Shown here: positions 45,518 through 55,699 of the stretch, in pieces
Layout: every line of letters starts with the position of its first letter
Position numbering within the stretch: position 1 is the stretch's first letter
Origin: Psychrobacter urativorans
GTDB taxonomy: Bacteria; Pseudomonadota; Gammaproteobacteria; Pseudomonadales; Moraxellaceae
NCBI RefSeq assembly: GCF_904846675.1
Contig: NZ_CAJHBT010000003.1
Span: 62,001-126,000, forward strand
Reading direction: 5' to 3'
Length of the DNA stretch: 64,000 nt
The notes under the pieces: model-generated
Told to the model about the DNA's origin: nothing
The model's input: the letters and a program-made list of their open reading frames with translations, nothing else
Databases searched by the model: none
Program-made: the position numbers and the translations under genes

Positions 45518-45640
45518 GTGTGGACAGAAGCTCAGTATGCTAGAGAGGTTACGAATGGTCGTGGTGCTAGCTTTTCATTAGAGATACCAGAAGGCAAACG
45601 CTTTATTGTGCGCTCCGAGGTTTGTACGGTTGTGGATTAA
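45518..45640 (+). pseudogene. Orphan coding fragment
   Basis: From a stop at 45515 the plus strand reads 40 codons (WTEAQYAREVTNGRGASFSL, then EIPEGKRFIVRSEVCTVVD) to a stop at 45640. The residues look like the C-terminus of a folded protein, but there is no start region. It is probably the tail of a deleted gene between the helicase and NERD genes. The family is unknown. Confidence 0.35.
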
Positions 45641-45680
45641 ATAACTGATAGATAATTAGCTAGCTTTACCTGAATAGCAA

Positions 45681-46691
45681 CTAACTAATATTCACCACCC
45701 CACGACATTTAGGAAATTGGCTACAGCCAAAAAATGCCTGACCTTGCCGCGCTCCTTTTTTGGCAACGCGTTGAATCATTTCACCATTACATTTTGGACA
45801 AGTGGGAATAGCACTGGAAATAAGAGCTTCGTTAACTTGCTTGGTTATAACAGGCTCATTGCTGCTAGCTTTATTGACCTCAGGTTTATTAATCTCAGGC
45901 TCAAATCCTACAATACCAAACGGTGTAATAAAAACAGCGTTTTTACTGGTGAACGCCATAATCGATGAGTCAGCTTGTTCGACTTGACCAGACCATTGCG
46001 AATATACTTTAACTACAGAATTACTTTGAATTTTTGGTTTAGCGCTTTGAATAGAATTGTGACTAGTATTTGATTCAGTATTAGACTTAATACTGGAAAC
46101 CGTGCTTTGCTTGTTACCTGCATCGGTATGCTTGTCTTTTAAATACGTTTTGTGTTGCCTATTGGTTCGCCAAGATTTGGCAAAGCGATTGGTTTCAATC
46201 TGCCCAACTATCGATTGAACCTCTGCTTCGGTTAATATCTTATCCTGCTTTTTCTTAATATACGATACTGCCCCGCCCTTTAAGACATGCTCGGGTAACT
46301 CATCACGAGTCTTAAGCTCACATTCGCCGATGAAGGCAATCATAGAGTGAAAGTAGCTCATATCCAGCTCGAGTAATTCAGCCAACGTCTTAATATGTAG
46401 ATAGTTCTGCCGTAATGGATTTTGGAATTTGTATTTTCGTCCCATTATCGTTTGCGTCCACTGGGCTTGCTTTTCCTTGCCAAATATCCAGCCTTTATAA
46501 TTCTTAGTTTCGATAATAAAGATGCCATACACAGAAACGATAACGTGGTCAATTTGGGTACTGCCGCCATTAGATAATGGCAAGGCAATATTGTTTAGGC
46601 GATGATAGGCGGCTTTATCAAGTTTGAGCCACGTAGCAATGTTGATAGCAGTTTCGCCTAATATACCTTTGAAGCTGGACATAAGGGACAT
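45681..46691 (-). CDS. NERD-domain protein with C-terminal topoisomerase-type zinc finger
   Basis: A 336-residue protein. Residues about 10-115 form a NERD (nuclease-related) domain, with GETAINIATWLKL, then STQIDHVIVSVYGIFIIETK, which has the D-x-ExK pattern of PD-(D/E)XK nucleases. A low-complexity Ser/Asn/Gln-rich linker (about 200-235) leads to a C4 zinc finger like those at the end of topoisomerase I: CPKCNGEMIQRV...FGCSQFPKCRG. The start at 46691 (MSLMSSFKG) is chosen because the preceding 20 residues are hydrophobic and atypical, though without a strong ribosome binding site. Its role in DNA processing or defence is open. Confidence 0.8.
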   Translation of the reverse strand: MSLMSSFKGILGETAINIATWLKLDKAAYHRLNNIALPLSNGGSTQIDHVIVSVYGIFIIETKNYKGWIFGKEKQAQWTQTIMGRKYKFQNPLRQNYLHIKTLAELLELDMSYFHSMIAFIGECELKTRDELPEHVLKGGAVSYIKKKQDKILTEAEVQSIVGQIETNRFAKSWRTNRQHKTYLKDKHTDAGNKQSTVSSIKSNTESNTSHNSIQSAKPKIQSNSVVKVYSQWSGQVEQADSSIMAFTSKNAVFITPFGIVGFEPEINKPEVNKASSNEPVITKQVNEALISSAIPTCPKCNGEMIQRVAKKGARQGQAFFGCSQFPKCRGVVNIS

Positions 46692-46949
46692 TATTTTTGT
46701 CTCGATATATTTTATCTTGATATAAAGGTACGGTAGAAACAGCTTTATCACGTTTTACTTGCCGATTCAATTCTTGCAGTGATATCATAAACAATTATTT
46801 CTATGAATGTAACAATAATTTAATAACTATTAACAGTATGTTGATGCTAAGCATTTTTGCAACATATAACTCTAATAGTACACGCTAACCAAATAGGTGT
46901 AGTACGCTATCGAATCGTTATCTTTAATATTGCCCTTTGGATCATAAGT

Positions 46950-47555
46950 ATGAATACACCTGCTACCTCTTTACTTAAAATAACGCTGAGTACCTGTTTA
47001 CTAATCTCATTACCGATGATGGGTTTTGCCGCTATCGATACTCCGCAAAAATGGAAATTGGATGTGCCGAAAACCAACGTAGACTTTCAGGTAACATATT
47101 TAGGAAGTGGGACTGTCAAAGGTCAGTTTAATAAAATGAATGGCTCCATTAATTATGACGTGAAAAATCCAACGGGTACAACTATAAACTTCACCGTGCA
47201 TACCAATAGTGTAGATGCAGGAGGGAGTCTAAGGAATGCCTTTTTGCGCCGAAAAGAGCTGCTTAATGCTGCGCAGTATCCTACTATGACCTTCGTATCA
47301 AAAAAAGTTAACATGATTAATGCTAAAGAAGCGAATGTAACGGGTGATTTTACTGTTTTGGGCAAAACCAAACCTTTAACGGTCAAAGTGACACTAGCAA
47401 ATGTTGAAAATGACCCCGTCACTCTAGAACCTATTTTAAAATTTCGAGCGACTGGCATAATTGATAGATATACTTATGGTGTAACCGCTTTTCCAAGCAT
47501 AGTCGGCAATATGATACCGCTTGAAATATCGGGTAACCTTGTTGCAGCTAGTTAA
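46950..47555 (+). CDS. YceI family periplasmic protein
   Basis: A 201-residue YceI protein with a signal peptide (TSLLKITLSTCLLISLPMMG, cleavage near FAA-ID) and the lipocalin-like YceI fold: WKLDVPKTNVDFQVTYLGSG, SGTVKGQFNKMNGSINYD, DAGGSLRNAFLRRKELLNA, YPTMTFVSKKV and FTVLGKTKPLTVKV. YceI proteins bind isoprenoid-type lipids in the periplasm and are often stress- or pH-induced. The frame is open further upstream, but 46950 gives a normal signal peptide. It is monocistronic. Confidence 0.88.
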   Translation: MNTPATSLLKITLSTCLLISLPMMGFAAIDTPQKWKLDVPKTNVDFQVTYLGSGTVKGQFNKMNGSINYDVKNPTGTTINFTVHTNSVDAGGSLRNAFLRRKELLNAAQYPTMTFVSKKVNMINAKEANVTGDFTVLGKTKPLTVKVTLANVENDPVTLEPILKFRATGIIDRYTYGVTAFPSIVGNMIPLEISGNLVAAS

Positions 47556-47600
47556 TTATAAAAAAACTGGCTTAATCTGTCTCTGCTTAAACACTCTCAA

Positions 47601-47948
47601 TTATCGAAGCCCAAATACGTTAACATAAAAATCTTCCTCACTATCTGTTTGTTCAACAGTATAAGTAATGGGAATCTCTGTTGAATTACCATTGGTATTA
47701 GCATGGATTTCTAACTGTGCAGCACATTCAAAAGCCCCAGTCTTGTCATTCTCATCAGTTGTTCTAATGCTATTAATAGCATATGTAAACACTTCTGCAG
47801 TTTCATTACCCAGTTGAACACCCATTTCTTCATTTGCTATTTCTTTTACAGTATCTATGACTTCAGGAGCACTGCATTTGGGAATAACAGATGATGAGCA
47901 ACCGCTGATTAAAGCTGTAAGAGTTATAACTAGTAACGATTTATACAT
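47601..47948 (-). CDS. Small putative lipoprotein
   Basis: A 115-residue protein with a lipoprotein signal (MYKSLLVITLTALISGC, lipobox LISGC, Cys at residue 17). The mature part has Cys25 and Cys74, an acidic helix (VIDTVKEIANEEMG) and ends YVNVFGLR. AAGGAATT precedes the ATG. It converges on the yceI-type gene with a gap of 45 bases. No family is recognised. Confidence 0.7.
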   Translation of the reverse strand: MYKSLLVITLTALISGCSSSVIPKCSAPEVIDTVKEIANEEMGVQLGNETAEVFTYAINSIRTTDENDKTGAFECAAQLEIHANTNGNSTEIPITYTVEQTDSEEDFYVNVFGLR

Positions 47949-48153
47949 ATAAGTAATTCCTTATTAAAACCTAAGCTGTTAATCATATTGACTGTAATAT
48001 ATTAGCTATTTTATTTTTAGGATAAGATAATATAGTTGTTTATTATAACTGACTTCAATACTATATTGCTTTTAAGGCGGTCTGTTATAAATATTTGAAC
48101 GGCTTTTGAAACTCTTACTATAAGCGCGGACTCAGACCTAAACTCAAAGGATT

Positions 48154-48189
48154 AAAAAAGCCCCAAGTTAATTAAATAAAATTGGGGCT
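48154..48189 (-). terminator. Terminator after transketolase
   Basis: AGCCCCAA (48159-48166) pairs with TTGGGGCT (48182-48189); on the minus strand a T-run follows. It lies 30 bases after the tkt stop. Confidence 0.9.
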
Positions 48190-48218
48190 CTGGTGTTACG
48201 TACCTCTATAAAGACTAA

Positions 48219-50216
48219 CTACACCAAACTATTCACCGCATCAATCACAGCTTCAGTGGTAATACCGAACTCTTTATATAAGTCGCTAGCAGGGGCTGAC
48301 TCGCCATAAGTAGTCATGCCGATGACTTTGCCATCTAAGCCGACGAACTTATACCAATAGTCAATATGCGCAGCTTCCACCGCCACACGGGCGCGGATGT
48401 TAGCAGGTAATACGGCTTCGCGGTAGCTGGCATCTTGCTCGCTAAAGATTTCGGCACAGGGCATAGAAACCACACGTACGCCAACGCCATTTTTACTCAA
48501 AGTCTCGTAGGCTTGCATAGCAAGACCCACTTCTGAGCCTGTTGAGATAATGATAGCTTGCAACTCGCCCTGCTCTTTAGCCAACACATAACCACCTTTG
48601 GTAATATTGGCAACTTGCTCGGCATCACGTTGTTGATGTGGCAAGCTTTGACGGCTAAAGATGAGCGCTGATGGATTATGAGTAGACTTAATGGCTTCGA
48701 CCCAAGCGCTGGCAGATTCTGTCGCATCACACGGACGCCATGTACGTAGATTAGGCGTGGTACGTAGGCTGGTCAATTGTTCAACGGGCTGATGCGTTGG
48801 ACCATCTTCCCCAAGACCGATAGAGTCATGAGTGTAGACATGAATGATACGCTGCTTCATCAATGCGCCCATACGTACGGCGTTACGCGCGTACTCCATA
48901 AACATCAAGAAGGTTGCCACATAAGGAATAAAACCGCCATGGAGCGCGATACCATTGGCAATCGCGGTCATACCAAATTCACGCACACCATAATAGATAT
49001 AGTTACCAGCAGCGTTCTCTTGAATACCTTTAGCATCTTTAAATAGCGTTAAGTTCGAGCCCGCAAGATCCGCTGAACCGCCCATCAGTTCCGGCAATAA
49101 TGGCTGCAAAGTATTAATTGCATTTTGACTGGCTTTACGACTGGCAACGTCACCGCCTTGCTCTTGAGTTTGTTGGATATAGTCTTGTGCTTGTTGGTCA
49201 AAGTCTACAGGTAAATCGCCATCTAAACGGCGAACCAATTCAGTAGCTAGCTCTGGATAGGCCTTTTTATAAGACTCAAAGTCAGCGTCCCAATTCTTTT
49301 GTAACGCTGTGCCTTTCGTTTTACCGTCCCATGCTTCATAAATCTCATCGTCTAATTCAAACGGAGCACTTTTCCATGATAATGCATCACGGGTTAAGGC
49401 GATTTCATCATCACCAAGCGGTGCACCATGGCTAGAAGCTAAACCTTGTTTGTTTGGACTGCCTGCACCAATAGTCGTTTTGCAAATAACTAGGCTTGGC
49501 TTAGTGTTCTCTTTAATAGCCGCTTCTGTCGCAGCGGTAATGGCATCGGCATCATGACCATCGACCTTGATAACTTGCCAGCCGTAAGCTTCAAAGCGTG
49601 CTTGCGTATCGTCAGTGAACCAGCCATCAACATCACCATCGATTGAGATCCCATTATCGTCATAGAAGAAGACTAACTTGCCCAGCCCTAGCGTACCAGC
49701 AAGCGAGCAAACCTCATGGCTGATACCTTCCATCAAGCAGCCATCACCTAAGAACGCATAAGTATGATGGTCAACGATATTATGACCGTCACGATTAAAC
49801 TGCGCGGCTAGCGTTTTTTCTGCAATAGCAAAACCAACTGCATTGGCGATACCTTGGCCTAATGGACCAGTAGTGGTTTCAATACCTGGGGTATAGCCAA
49901 GCTCAGGATGACCGGGCGTTTTTGAATGCAGTTGGCGGAAACCTTTTAGGTCTTCAACACTAACATCATAGCCCGACAAATGTAGCAATGAGTAGATAAG
50001 CATTGAACCATGACCGTTTGATAACACAAAGCGGTCGCGATTATACCAGTTAGGGTCAGCAGGATTATGCTTTAAAAACTTGCGCCATAACACTTCAGCA
50101 ATATCGGCCATACCCATCGGCGCGCCAGGGTGTCCAGAATTGGCTTTTTGAACCGCATCAAACGACAGTACGCGGATGGCATTGGCTAATTTACGTTCGC
50201 TAATTAGAGCAGGCAT
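48219..50216 (-). CDS. tkt: Transketolase
   Basis: A 665-residue transketolase, the length of the E. coli enzyme. It moves two-carbon units between sugar phosphates in the pentose phosphate pathway with thiamine diphosphate. [31 protein letters not shown], the TPP motif LGDGCLMEG...YDDN, the glycine loop [11 protein letters not shown], the catalytic [15 protein letters not shown] and the C-terminal [15 protein letters not shown] are all intact. AGGACACTCT precedes the ATG. It is monocistronic, with its own terminator, and lies five kilobases from the GAPDH/Epd-like gene on the same strand. Confidence 0.97.
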   Translation of the reverse strand: MPALISERKLANAIRVLSFDAVQKANSGHPGAPMGMADIAEVLWRKFLKHNPADPNWYNRDRFVLSNGHGSMLIYSLLHLSGYDVSVEDLKGFRQLHSKTPGHPELGYTPGIETTTGPLGQGIANAVGFAIAEKTLAAQFNRDGHNIVDHHTYAFLGDGCLMEGISHEVCSLAGTLGLGKLVFFYDDNGISIDGDVDGWFTDDTQARFEAYGWQVIKVDGHDADAITAATEAAIKENTKPSLVICKTTIGAGSPNKQGLASSHGAPLGDDEIALTRDALSWKSAPFELDDEIYEAWDGKTKGTALQKNWDADFESYKKAYPELATELVRRLDGDLPVDFDQQAQDYIQQTQEQGGDVASRKASQNAINTLQPLLPELMGGSADLAGSNLTLFKDAKGIQENAAGNYIYYGVREFGMTAIANGIALHGGFIPYVATFLMFMEYARNAVRMGALMKQRIIHVYTHDSIGLGEDGPTHQPVEQLTSLRTTPNLRTWRPCDATESASAWVEAIKSTHNPSALIFSRQSLPHQQRDAEQVANITKGGYVLAKEQGELQAIIISTGSEVGLAMQAYETLSKNGVGVRVVSMPCAEIFSEQDASYREAVLPANIRARVAVEAAHIDYWYKFVGLDGKVIGMTTYGESAPASDLYKEFGITTEAVIDAVNSLV

Positions 50217-50451
50217 AGAGTGTCCTAGTATGGAGGATAAGAGGAGAGTTTACTCGAGGGTAAGCAAATAAGGACGCGAAATGCGCCCTTAAATAATAGG
50301 CTGTAAAATCAAAGCGTAATCTTAACATGTTTGGCATAGGCCACGTTAAGAATTGGCGTGACAAGACCGTTCGTATTTAATAATGATTCGCATCAGTTTT
50401 ATCAAACTGCTCACATTAGTTAGCTGCGAAACATGAGGGCAAAATGCTTGT

Positions 50452-51738
50452 TTAAGCTGGAATAGTCTCAGCACCGCCCATAAAGGAACGCAATACTTCT
50501 GGAATGGTAATGCTACCATCAGCATTTTGGTGGTTTTCCATTACCGCAAGCAAGGTTCGTCCAACGGCTAGACCCGAACCATTTAAGGTATGCGCAAGGC
50601 TAGTTTGCTTACCGTCTTTAACGCGTGTGCTCATACGCCGTGCTTGAAAGTCGCCACAGTTTGAACAGCTGGATATTTCACGATACATATCTTGGCTCGG
50701 TAACCATACTTCGATATCATAAGTTTTTTGCGCGGCAAAGCCCATATCACCGGTACATAGCTTGACAACACGATACGGCAAATTTAGCTGCTGTAAAATA
50801 TATTCAGCTTGTCCAGTCATCGCTTCTAACAAATCATCAGATTGCTCAGCGGCAGCAATATTGACCATCTCGACCTTTTCAAACTGATGCTGACGAATCA
50901 GACCTCGGGTATCACGGCCATGTGAGCCGGCCTCACTACGGAAGCATGGGGTATGGGCAGTGAACTTTAATGGCAGCTCATTTATATCCAAACGCTCACC
51001 ACGTACCAAGTTGGTCATCGGCACTTCAGCGGTTGGGATGAGATAAAAATCCATTTCATCATTATTAGTGTGATTGGTTAATTTAAACAAATCATCTTCA
51101 AATTTGGGCAGTTGACCGGTACCTTTTAAGCTGTCTGAATTAACTATATAAGGGACATAAGTTTCAGTATACCCATACTTCATCGTATGAGTATTAAGCA
51201 TAAATTGAATCAACGCCCGATGCATTTGGGCAAGTTGCCCTGTTAATACATTAAAACGACTACCTGTAAGCTTAGTAGCGGCTTCAAAGTCCAGCATTCC
51301 CAAAGTTTCGCCAATATGAGTATGGTCTTGTATTTCAAAATCAAATTCGCGCGGCGTGCCCCACTTGCGAACCTCTACATTGTCATCTTCTGAGCTGCCG
51401 ACCGGTACATCTGCTGCAGGAATATTTGGTATTTGTAGGGCTGCTTTGGAGATGCGCTCTTGTAAGATACGTAGCGCGTCTTCGGCCGCTTTAATTTCGC
51501 CGCTGACACTTTGCATCTCAGCTAACAATTCACTAGCATCTTCACCGGATTTCTTCAGCGCACCGACTTGTTTGGCCCCTACATTACGACGCGACTGCAA
51601 CTCTTCGGTCTGTACCTGTAATGATTTACGCTCATTTTCGATCGTTTGCCAGAATTCCATATCAAGCGTATAACCACGAGTGGCCAATTGCTGCTGTAAT
51701 TCGTCTAGGTCGCCGCGTAAGAGTTTGGGGTCAATCAT
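50452..51738 (-). CDS. serS: Seryl-tRNA synthetase
   Basis: A 428-residue class II synthetase. The N-terminal coiled-coil arm (residues about 25-105) that holds the tRNA variable arm is present. Motif 2 is [20 protein letters not shown] and motif 3 is [27 protein letters not shown] [12 protein letters not shown] marks the serine site. Length and motifs agree with a standard bacterial enzyme. AGGCAG lies upstream of the ATG. It follows tkt on the same strand by 235 bases but probably has its own promoter. Confidence 0.97.
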   Translation of the reverse strand: MIDPKLLRGDLDELQQQLATRGYTLDMEFWQTIENERKSLQVQTEELQSRRNVGAKQVGALKKSGEDASELLAEMQSVSGEIKAAEDALRILQERISKAALQIPNIPAADVPVGSSEDDNVEVRKWGTPREFDFEIQDHTHIGETLGMLDFEAATKLTGSRFNVLTGQLAQMHRALIQFMLNTHTMKYGYTETYVPYIVNSDSLKGTGQLPKFEDDLFKLTNHTNNDEMDFYLIPTAEVPMTNLVRGERLDINELPLKFTAHTPCFRSEAGSHGRDTRGLIRQHQFEKVEMVNIAAAEQSDDLLEAMTGQAEYILQQLNLPYRVVKLCTGDMGFAAQKTYDIEVWLPSQDMYREISSCSNCGDFQARRMSTRVKDGKQTSLAHTLNGSGLAVGRTLLAVMENHQNADGSITIPEVLRSFMGGAETIPA

Positions 51739-52139
51739 AATATCTGCCTGTCATATTGAAAGTGAATAAGGGGTTCAAAATAGGAAAACGAATAAAAGTT
51801 ATAAATAAATAGTAAGGGTATAAACAGTAGGAAGGATAAAGTAAAAATTACAATTATAAAATTGCTCTACCGTTATGTTTGCCCGCCACGCTTTAATGAC
51901 ACATGCCAGCCACTATGATACCAATACCCAGCAGATTTGACCACGTTTTCGAGCGCGATGCTAATCGTAAGCTTAGCAGTCAGCGAGTAATAGTGTTTCT
52001 TTTAGAGGCGCTTTTCGGTAAGATAAGCATATAGCTTTAATCCACTTGCAGCCAAGTTAAGCGTAACTGCTTACAATCAGCACTTTTAAACCATTGCTTT
52101 TAATCCAACGCTTTTAATATAAGTATTTGAGAACCCTTT
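51739..52139. other. Intergenic region between divergent serS and the YcxB-like gene
   Basis: About 400 bases with no gene. No T-box or other RNA structure is recognised before serS. Short near-repeats of TTTTAA-CAT-GCTTTTAA type lie at 52083-52115, near the plus-strand gene. Confidence 0.4.
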
Positions 52140-52799
52140 ATGGCCCTGTACCCCTACACCTTACAACCTGTTGCCTTAAACCTCACTGAGGCCGAATTTC
52201 AGCAAGCGCAATATGAGCTATTTACCAATGCTAGCCCGAATTTTGGTTTATCCAGCCTGAAGACTAAAGAGTGGATCATTATAGCGATAGGAATCATATT
52301 GGCAGTGGCAGGGCTGGTTTTTGTATCAGGCTATTCAACCATTATTTTTTGGCTGATGCTAGTTGCAGTCGTGATTTATCTATTGGTTCGTACGATTGGT
52401 TTTAAATGGTATGTCAAAAAAGAATTTGAGAAACAGGTCGCGGCTCAAGAGATGCCAGATGAGATGCGCCAAATGAAATTGGGCGTACAAAAACACGGCT
52501 TAGTCATGGCTATGCCATCCAATCAGCCAGACCTTATGAAAAGCTCACAGATGCGTGGCATGCAAATGCGGGCAGGCGCAACACAACAGGCAGTTATTCC
52601 GTGGACAGCTATAAAAAGCTGGGATGAAACTGACGACTATATCTTTATGATGTTTGAGATGAAGGGTCAGCAAGGTAGCCAGATTGTACCCAAACGCCTC
52701 AAGGCACAGAAATTCCCTATCGATACCGTACGTCAGCATCTACAAGAAGTCGTGCCTATTCGCGGTCTGCAACCTGAGAATCTACAACCACCCGCCTAA
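52140..52799 (+). CDS. YcxB-like membrane protein
   Basis: A 219-residue protein. After a 45-residue soluble N-terminus come two close transmembrane helices (WIIIAIGIILAVAGLVFVSG and STIIFWLMLVAVVIYLLV), then a cytoplasmic domain with WTAIKSWDETDDYIFMMFE and GSQIVPKRLKAQKFPIDTV, which resembles the C-terminal domain of YcxB proteins (PF14317). The function of this family is unknown. Ribosome binding is weak. It is monocistronic, between serS and a dps paralogue. Confidence 0.7.
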   Translation: MALYPYTLQPVALNLTEAEFQQAQYELFTNASPNFGLSSLKTKEWIIIAIGIILAVAGLVFVSGYSTIIFWLMLVAVVIYLLVRTIGFKWYVKKEFEKQVAAQEMPDEMRQMKLGVQKHGLVMAMPSNQPDLMKSSQMRGMQMRAGATQQAVIPWTAIKSWDETDDYIFMMFEMKGQQGSQIVPKRLKAQKFPIDTVRQHLQEVVPIRGLQPENLQPPA

Positions 52800-53060
52800 G
52801 CTATTATAGCTACTTACTTATTGGAGTGATTGTTAGTTATTTAGATTAATAGATAGCTTACTGATACTGATTCATTAGGGGCTTTAAGCGTTTGCATAGG
52901 TTTTATAAAACATATCATAGGTTTTGATTTGTTTAACTTAACTTATCATTAATAGCTTGTTATCATAGTAAGCATCAAAGGTAAGACGATTAATACGTTA
53001 ATTTTTATACCACTATTTTTATAACAATAACCTTTCTACTCACACTAAAAGGACAATATC

Positions 53061-53564
53061 ATGAGTAATGCTACCAATAATACCACTACTACTGACAGCA
53101 CTAACCAAATCGGTCTCGAAAAAGCAGATATGAGCCATGTGATTGCCAAACTTAATGGCTTATTATCAAGCTACCATATGTTTTATATCAACGTTCGCGG
53201 TTATCATTGGAACGTTAAAGGTGAGCATTTTTTCTCACTACACCCTAAGTTCGAAGAGCTATATACCGCCCTACAAATACAAATTGATGAAATCGCTGAG
53301 CGTATTTTAACCCTAGGTGGCACACCGTTCCATGCTTATAGCGATTTCTCACAGCATACTGGTATCTCTGAAGATAAAAACGTTAAAGATGGCAATACCT
53401 GTGTAAAAGGCGTAGTAACTGGCCTACAAGAGCTTATCGAAGAGCAACGCCAAGTATCTACCCTAGCGGCAGAAAGCGATGACCAAGGTTCAGCTGACTT
53501 AGTTGATGCTTACGTACAAGAGCAAGAAAAACTGGTCTGGATGTATAACGCCTTTTTAGCTTAA
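53061..53564 (+). CDS. Second Dps-family protein
   Basis: A 167-residue Dps-type ferritin with a Thr/Asn-rich N-terminal tail of about 18 residues. Ferroxidase ligands are His in GYHWNVKG, His in SLHPKFEE, a Glu where the first Dps has Asp, and Asp/Glu in QIDEIAERI. It is closer to the HFFxLHxxFEELY branch seen in Gram-positive-type Dps proteins. AAAAGGACAATATC precedes the ATG. It is distinct from the gene at 25260 and the two share the fold but differ in tails, so they may act under different stresses. Confidence 0.9.
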   Translation: MSNATNNTTTTDSTNQIGLEKADMSHVIAKLNGLLSSYHMFYINVRGYHWNVKGEHFFSLHPKFEELYTALQIQIDEIAERILTLGGTPFHAYSDFSQHTGISEDKNVKDGNTCVKGVVTGLQELIEEQRQVSTLAAESDDQGSADLVDAYVQEQEKLVWMYNAFLA

Positions 53565-53591
53565 CATTATCTAGCGCTCTAATTAAAACCA

Positions 53592-53622
53592 TAAAAAAGC
53601 ACCTATATAAGGTGCTTTTTTA
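53592..53622 (+). terminator. Terminator after the second dps
   Basis: AAAAAAGCACCT pairs with AGGTGCTTTTTT around ATATA, ending in a T-run; the A-run on the other side also makes it useful for the convergent gene at 53652. Confidence 0.93.
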
Positions 53623-53651
53623 TGGCTTAGGCTTTATTAAAATATAGTTAT

Positions 53652-54404
53652 TTACTGCTGAATCCATTGACGCATTTTTTCACGCTCAGCCGGTGTTGAA
53701 TCAAGCCATAGCTTCATAAACTGATCGAGGGTCTTGCTAGACTGGCTGACAGTGGTCGTTGGCGTCTGGTTGATAGTGGCGGTTGGCGTAACCGTATACT
53801 TCGTTGAAGACACTGCTCCAGAGTTCACATTATTCTGATTAGCTCTAGTAGCCTCAGTTGGCTGGCCTAAAGCGGCAATAGCTCGCTGGTTTTGTAATTC
53901 AGCATTACTACTGCCACCAAATACGCCGCCTAAGGCTTTACCTAATCCTGAGAAGATACTGCCATCATTACTGTTAACGCTCTGCTGACTTGCGATGACG
54001 GTATTGTTCTGTTGTATGGCTAGCGTTGGACGCTCAGCATAAGTTTTAGCCGCCGCATAGTCTTCTGGTTGACCTGGCATAATTAAACGGTAGGTTTGGT
54101 TGTCCGTCATGTCTGCGGCCACACTGATGTTGCCTGAGCGCAGATAATCATGCTCATCACGACGCAAATTATATAAACGGTCATATTTAGCAGTAATCAC
54201 ATGCTGACCAGGCTGCAAAGTAAATTCTTTAGTTATTGGCTGAAAGACGCTTGCTTTAAGCTCCTGACCATTAATAGCGGTAACCTTGATATTGTCGTCG
54301 ACTAACAAGGTGACTGCGGCATGAGACAGCATAGAAACTGACCCTCCCCCAACCAATAGCATGCTGACGGTTAGTTTTTTTAGCCCAGAGAGGGTGTTTT
54401 TCAT
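53652..54404 (-). CDS. DUF2057 (YccT-like) secreted protein
   Basis: A 250-residue protein with a signal peptide (KKLTVSMLLVGGGSVSMLSHA) and the DUF2057 domain: VTLLVDDNIKVTAINGQEL, LQPGQHVITAKYDRLYNLR and NQTYRLIMPGQPEDYAAAKT. A Thr/Asn/Ser-rich region (about residues 150-225) and a helical tail follow. AGGAATTCTT before the ATG at 54404 makes this the start; the upstream frame to 54431 lacks one. The periplasmic role is unknown. Confidence 0.8.
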   Translation of the reverse strand: MKNTLSGLKKLTVSMLLVGGGSVSMLSHAAVTLLVDDNIKVTAINGQELKASVFQPITKEFTLQPGQHVITAKYDRLYNLRRDEHDYLRSGNISVAADMTDNQTYRLIMPGQPEDYAAAKTYAERPTLAIQQNNTVIASQQSVNSNDGSIFSGLGKALGGVFGGSSNAELQNQRAIAALGQPTEATRANQNNVNSGAVSSTKYTVTPTATINQTPTTTVSQSSKTLDQFMKLWLDSTPAEREKMRQWIQQ

Positions 54405-54517
54405 AAGAATTCCTGTCAATGGTAAAAGCATTTGGGGGTGAAAATATTTGATAATAATAAATTTTATGAGAAATTTTTTATAAGAAAGTTAGTTTTAATT
54501 TTCTAAAAAACTAATGG

Positions 54518-55321
54518 CTAAAAGTCTAATGGAATAGTATGGTTGTCATGATCAGCGGCTCGTTTGTCCACTTGTGTTTCTTGAGTAATGTCGGCGAGCT
54601 CGGCGACAAGCGTTTGCTCATCAATAGTACGCAGAGCGTCACTAATCACCGCTTTAGAGATGTTGCTACGTCCAAGATTAGAGAACATCGGCTGGATATA
54701 GTTGAGTACCACCATCATGGCACCGATACGATGCGGTCCTTCATTTAGCAGATGATCACTAATACGCTCATCAAACTGCCAACCACGGCGACGTAAGATA
54801 GACTGCAGTAAAGCTTGGCGGTCAGCTAAATCACGCCCATTAGGCACTTTAAAGGTAGGCGCTTGCGACAGCCTACTCAATAAATCGGTCAACTGAAATG
54901 GTAGCTCACCCGCCGGTTTGTTGGCGGCAAATAATAACTGACGCTGCCCCTCGCGACTACGATTAATCAGATGAAATAAAGCCTCTTGCCACTGACTGCT
55001 ATGCTCAAGCACCTCCAAATCATCAATAGCGATAACATCGAAGTTCTCAAGTGAGGATAGGACATTGACATCGGTATGTATCAGCTCGTTGAGCGATAGA
55101 CAAATCGCTGACTTGTCCATCTCAATGAATGACTCACAAATAGCGGATAGCAGATGAGACTTACCCGTAGCAGGGCTGCCAAACAGGTACAGCTGGCCAA
55201 TCAGGCCGACATGTAACTGCCGCACTGCATCAATAATCGACATCCAACCGGGACCGGCAAAGTCGCTGAGACTCGCGTCGTGCTTGATATCTAGATTGAG
55301 ACTTAGCTGTGCTTCTGCCAT
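54518..55321 (-). CDS. hda: DnaA regulatory inactivator Hda
   Basis: A 267-residue AAA+ protein that works with the sliding clamp to make DnaA hydrolyse ATP. The N-terminal clamp-binding motif AQLSLNLDI, Walker A FGSPATGKSHLLSA, Walker B VIAIDDLEVL and the sensor/arginine region LLSRLSQAPTFKV are visible. The C-terminal 35 residues are an extra acidic tail. GTGGATGATTC lies before the ATG. The permease of the AI-2E family is upstream on the same strand (perM-type gene next to hda, as in many gammaproteobacteria), and a perfect 15-bp inverted repeat stands between them. Confidence 0.9.
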   Translation of the reverse strand: MAEAQLSLNLDIKHDASLSDFAGPGWMSIIDAVRQLHVGLIGQLYLFGSPATGKSHLLSAICESFIEMDKSAICLSLNELIHTDVNVLSSLENFDVIAIDDLEVLEHSSQWQEALFHLINRSREGQRQLLFAANKPAGELPFQLTDLLSRLSQAPTFKVPNGRDLADRQALLQSILRRRGWQFDERISDHLLNEGPHRIGAMMVVLNYIQPMFSNLGRSNISKAVISDALRTIDEQTLVAELADITQETQVDKRAADHDNHTIPLDF

Positions 55322-55694
55322 GAATCATCCACTCGGTTCGCGTAGCGCAATAAGCAATAGATAATTAGAAGGCTACTTTCTATACTATCTTTTCTCTCTA
55401 TACTGTCTTTTTTTGAACTGTCTTTTATTAAACTAACTTTAAATCTGCGTTATATAAACTTAATTTTTTAATTGAAAATTTTTGTCTGTTTAATAGCGTA
55501 ATGACATATTACGCTATTAAACCCATTATAGTAACGGTCACATCATAAACATAGGACCTATATATACCATGTTTACAAAATGACTGACAAGCCTTTTACA
55601 GCCTAGCAGCGCTGAGCATCACATTTATAACAATAGTTCTTGCGCTAAATACCTGTTATTTCAAATAATACTGAAATTTAGCTTAATTTCAGTA
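55322..55694. other. Gap between hda and the AI-2E family gene
   Basis: About 370 A/T-rich bases with no gene. It contains the 15-bp perfect inverted repeat at 55488-55522 and the distal arm of the hairpin at 55664-55699. Confidence 0.6.
55488..55522. repeat. Perfect 15-bp inverted repeat, loop of five bases
   Basis: GTTTAATAGCGTAAT at 55488-55502 and ATTACGCTATTAAAC at 55508-55522 are exact reverse complements around GACAT. Neither strand has a proper T-run after the stem, so it is not a clear terminator. Confidence 0.92.
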
Positions 55695-55699
55695 TTATT
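55664..55699 (-). terminator. Hairpin spanning the stop of the AI-2E family gene
   Basis: AATAATACTGAAATT at 55664-55678 pairs exactly with AATTTCAGTATTATT at 55685-55699. The stop codon of the minus-strand gene lies in the right arm. Few T follow, so termination strength is uncertain. Confidence 0.6.
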
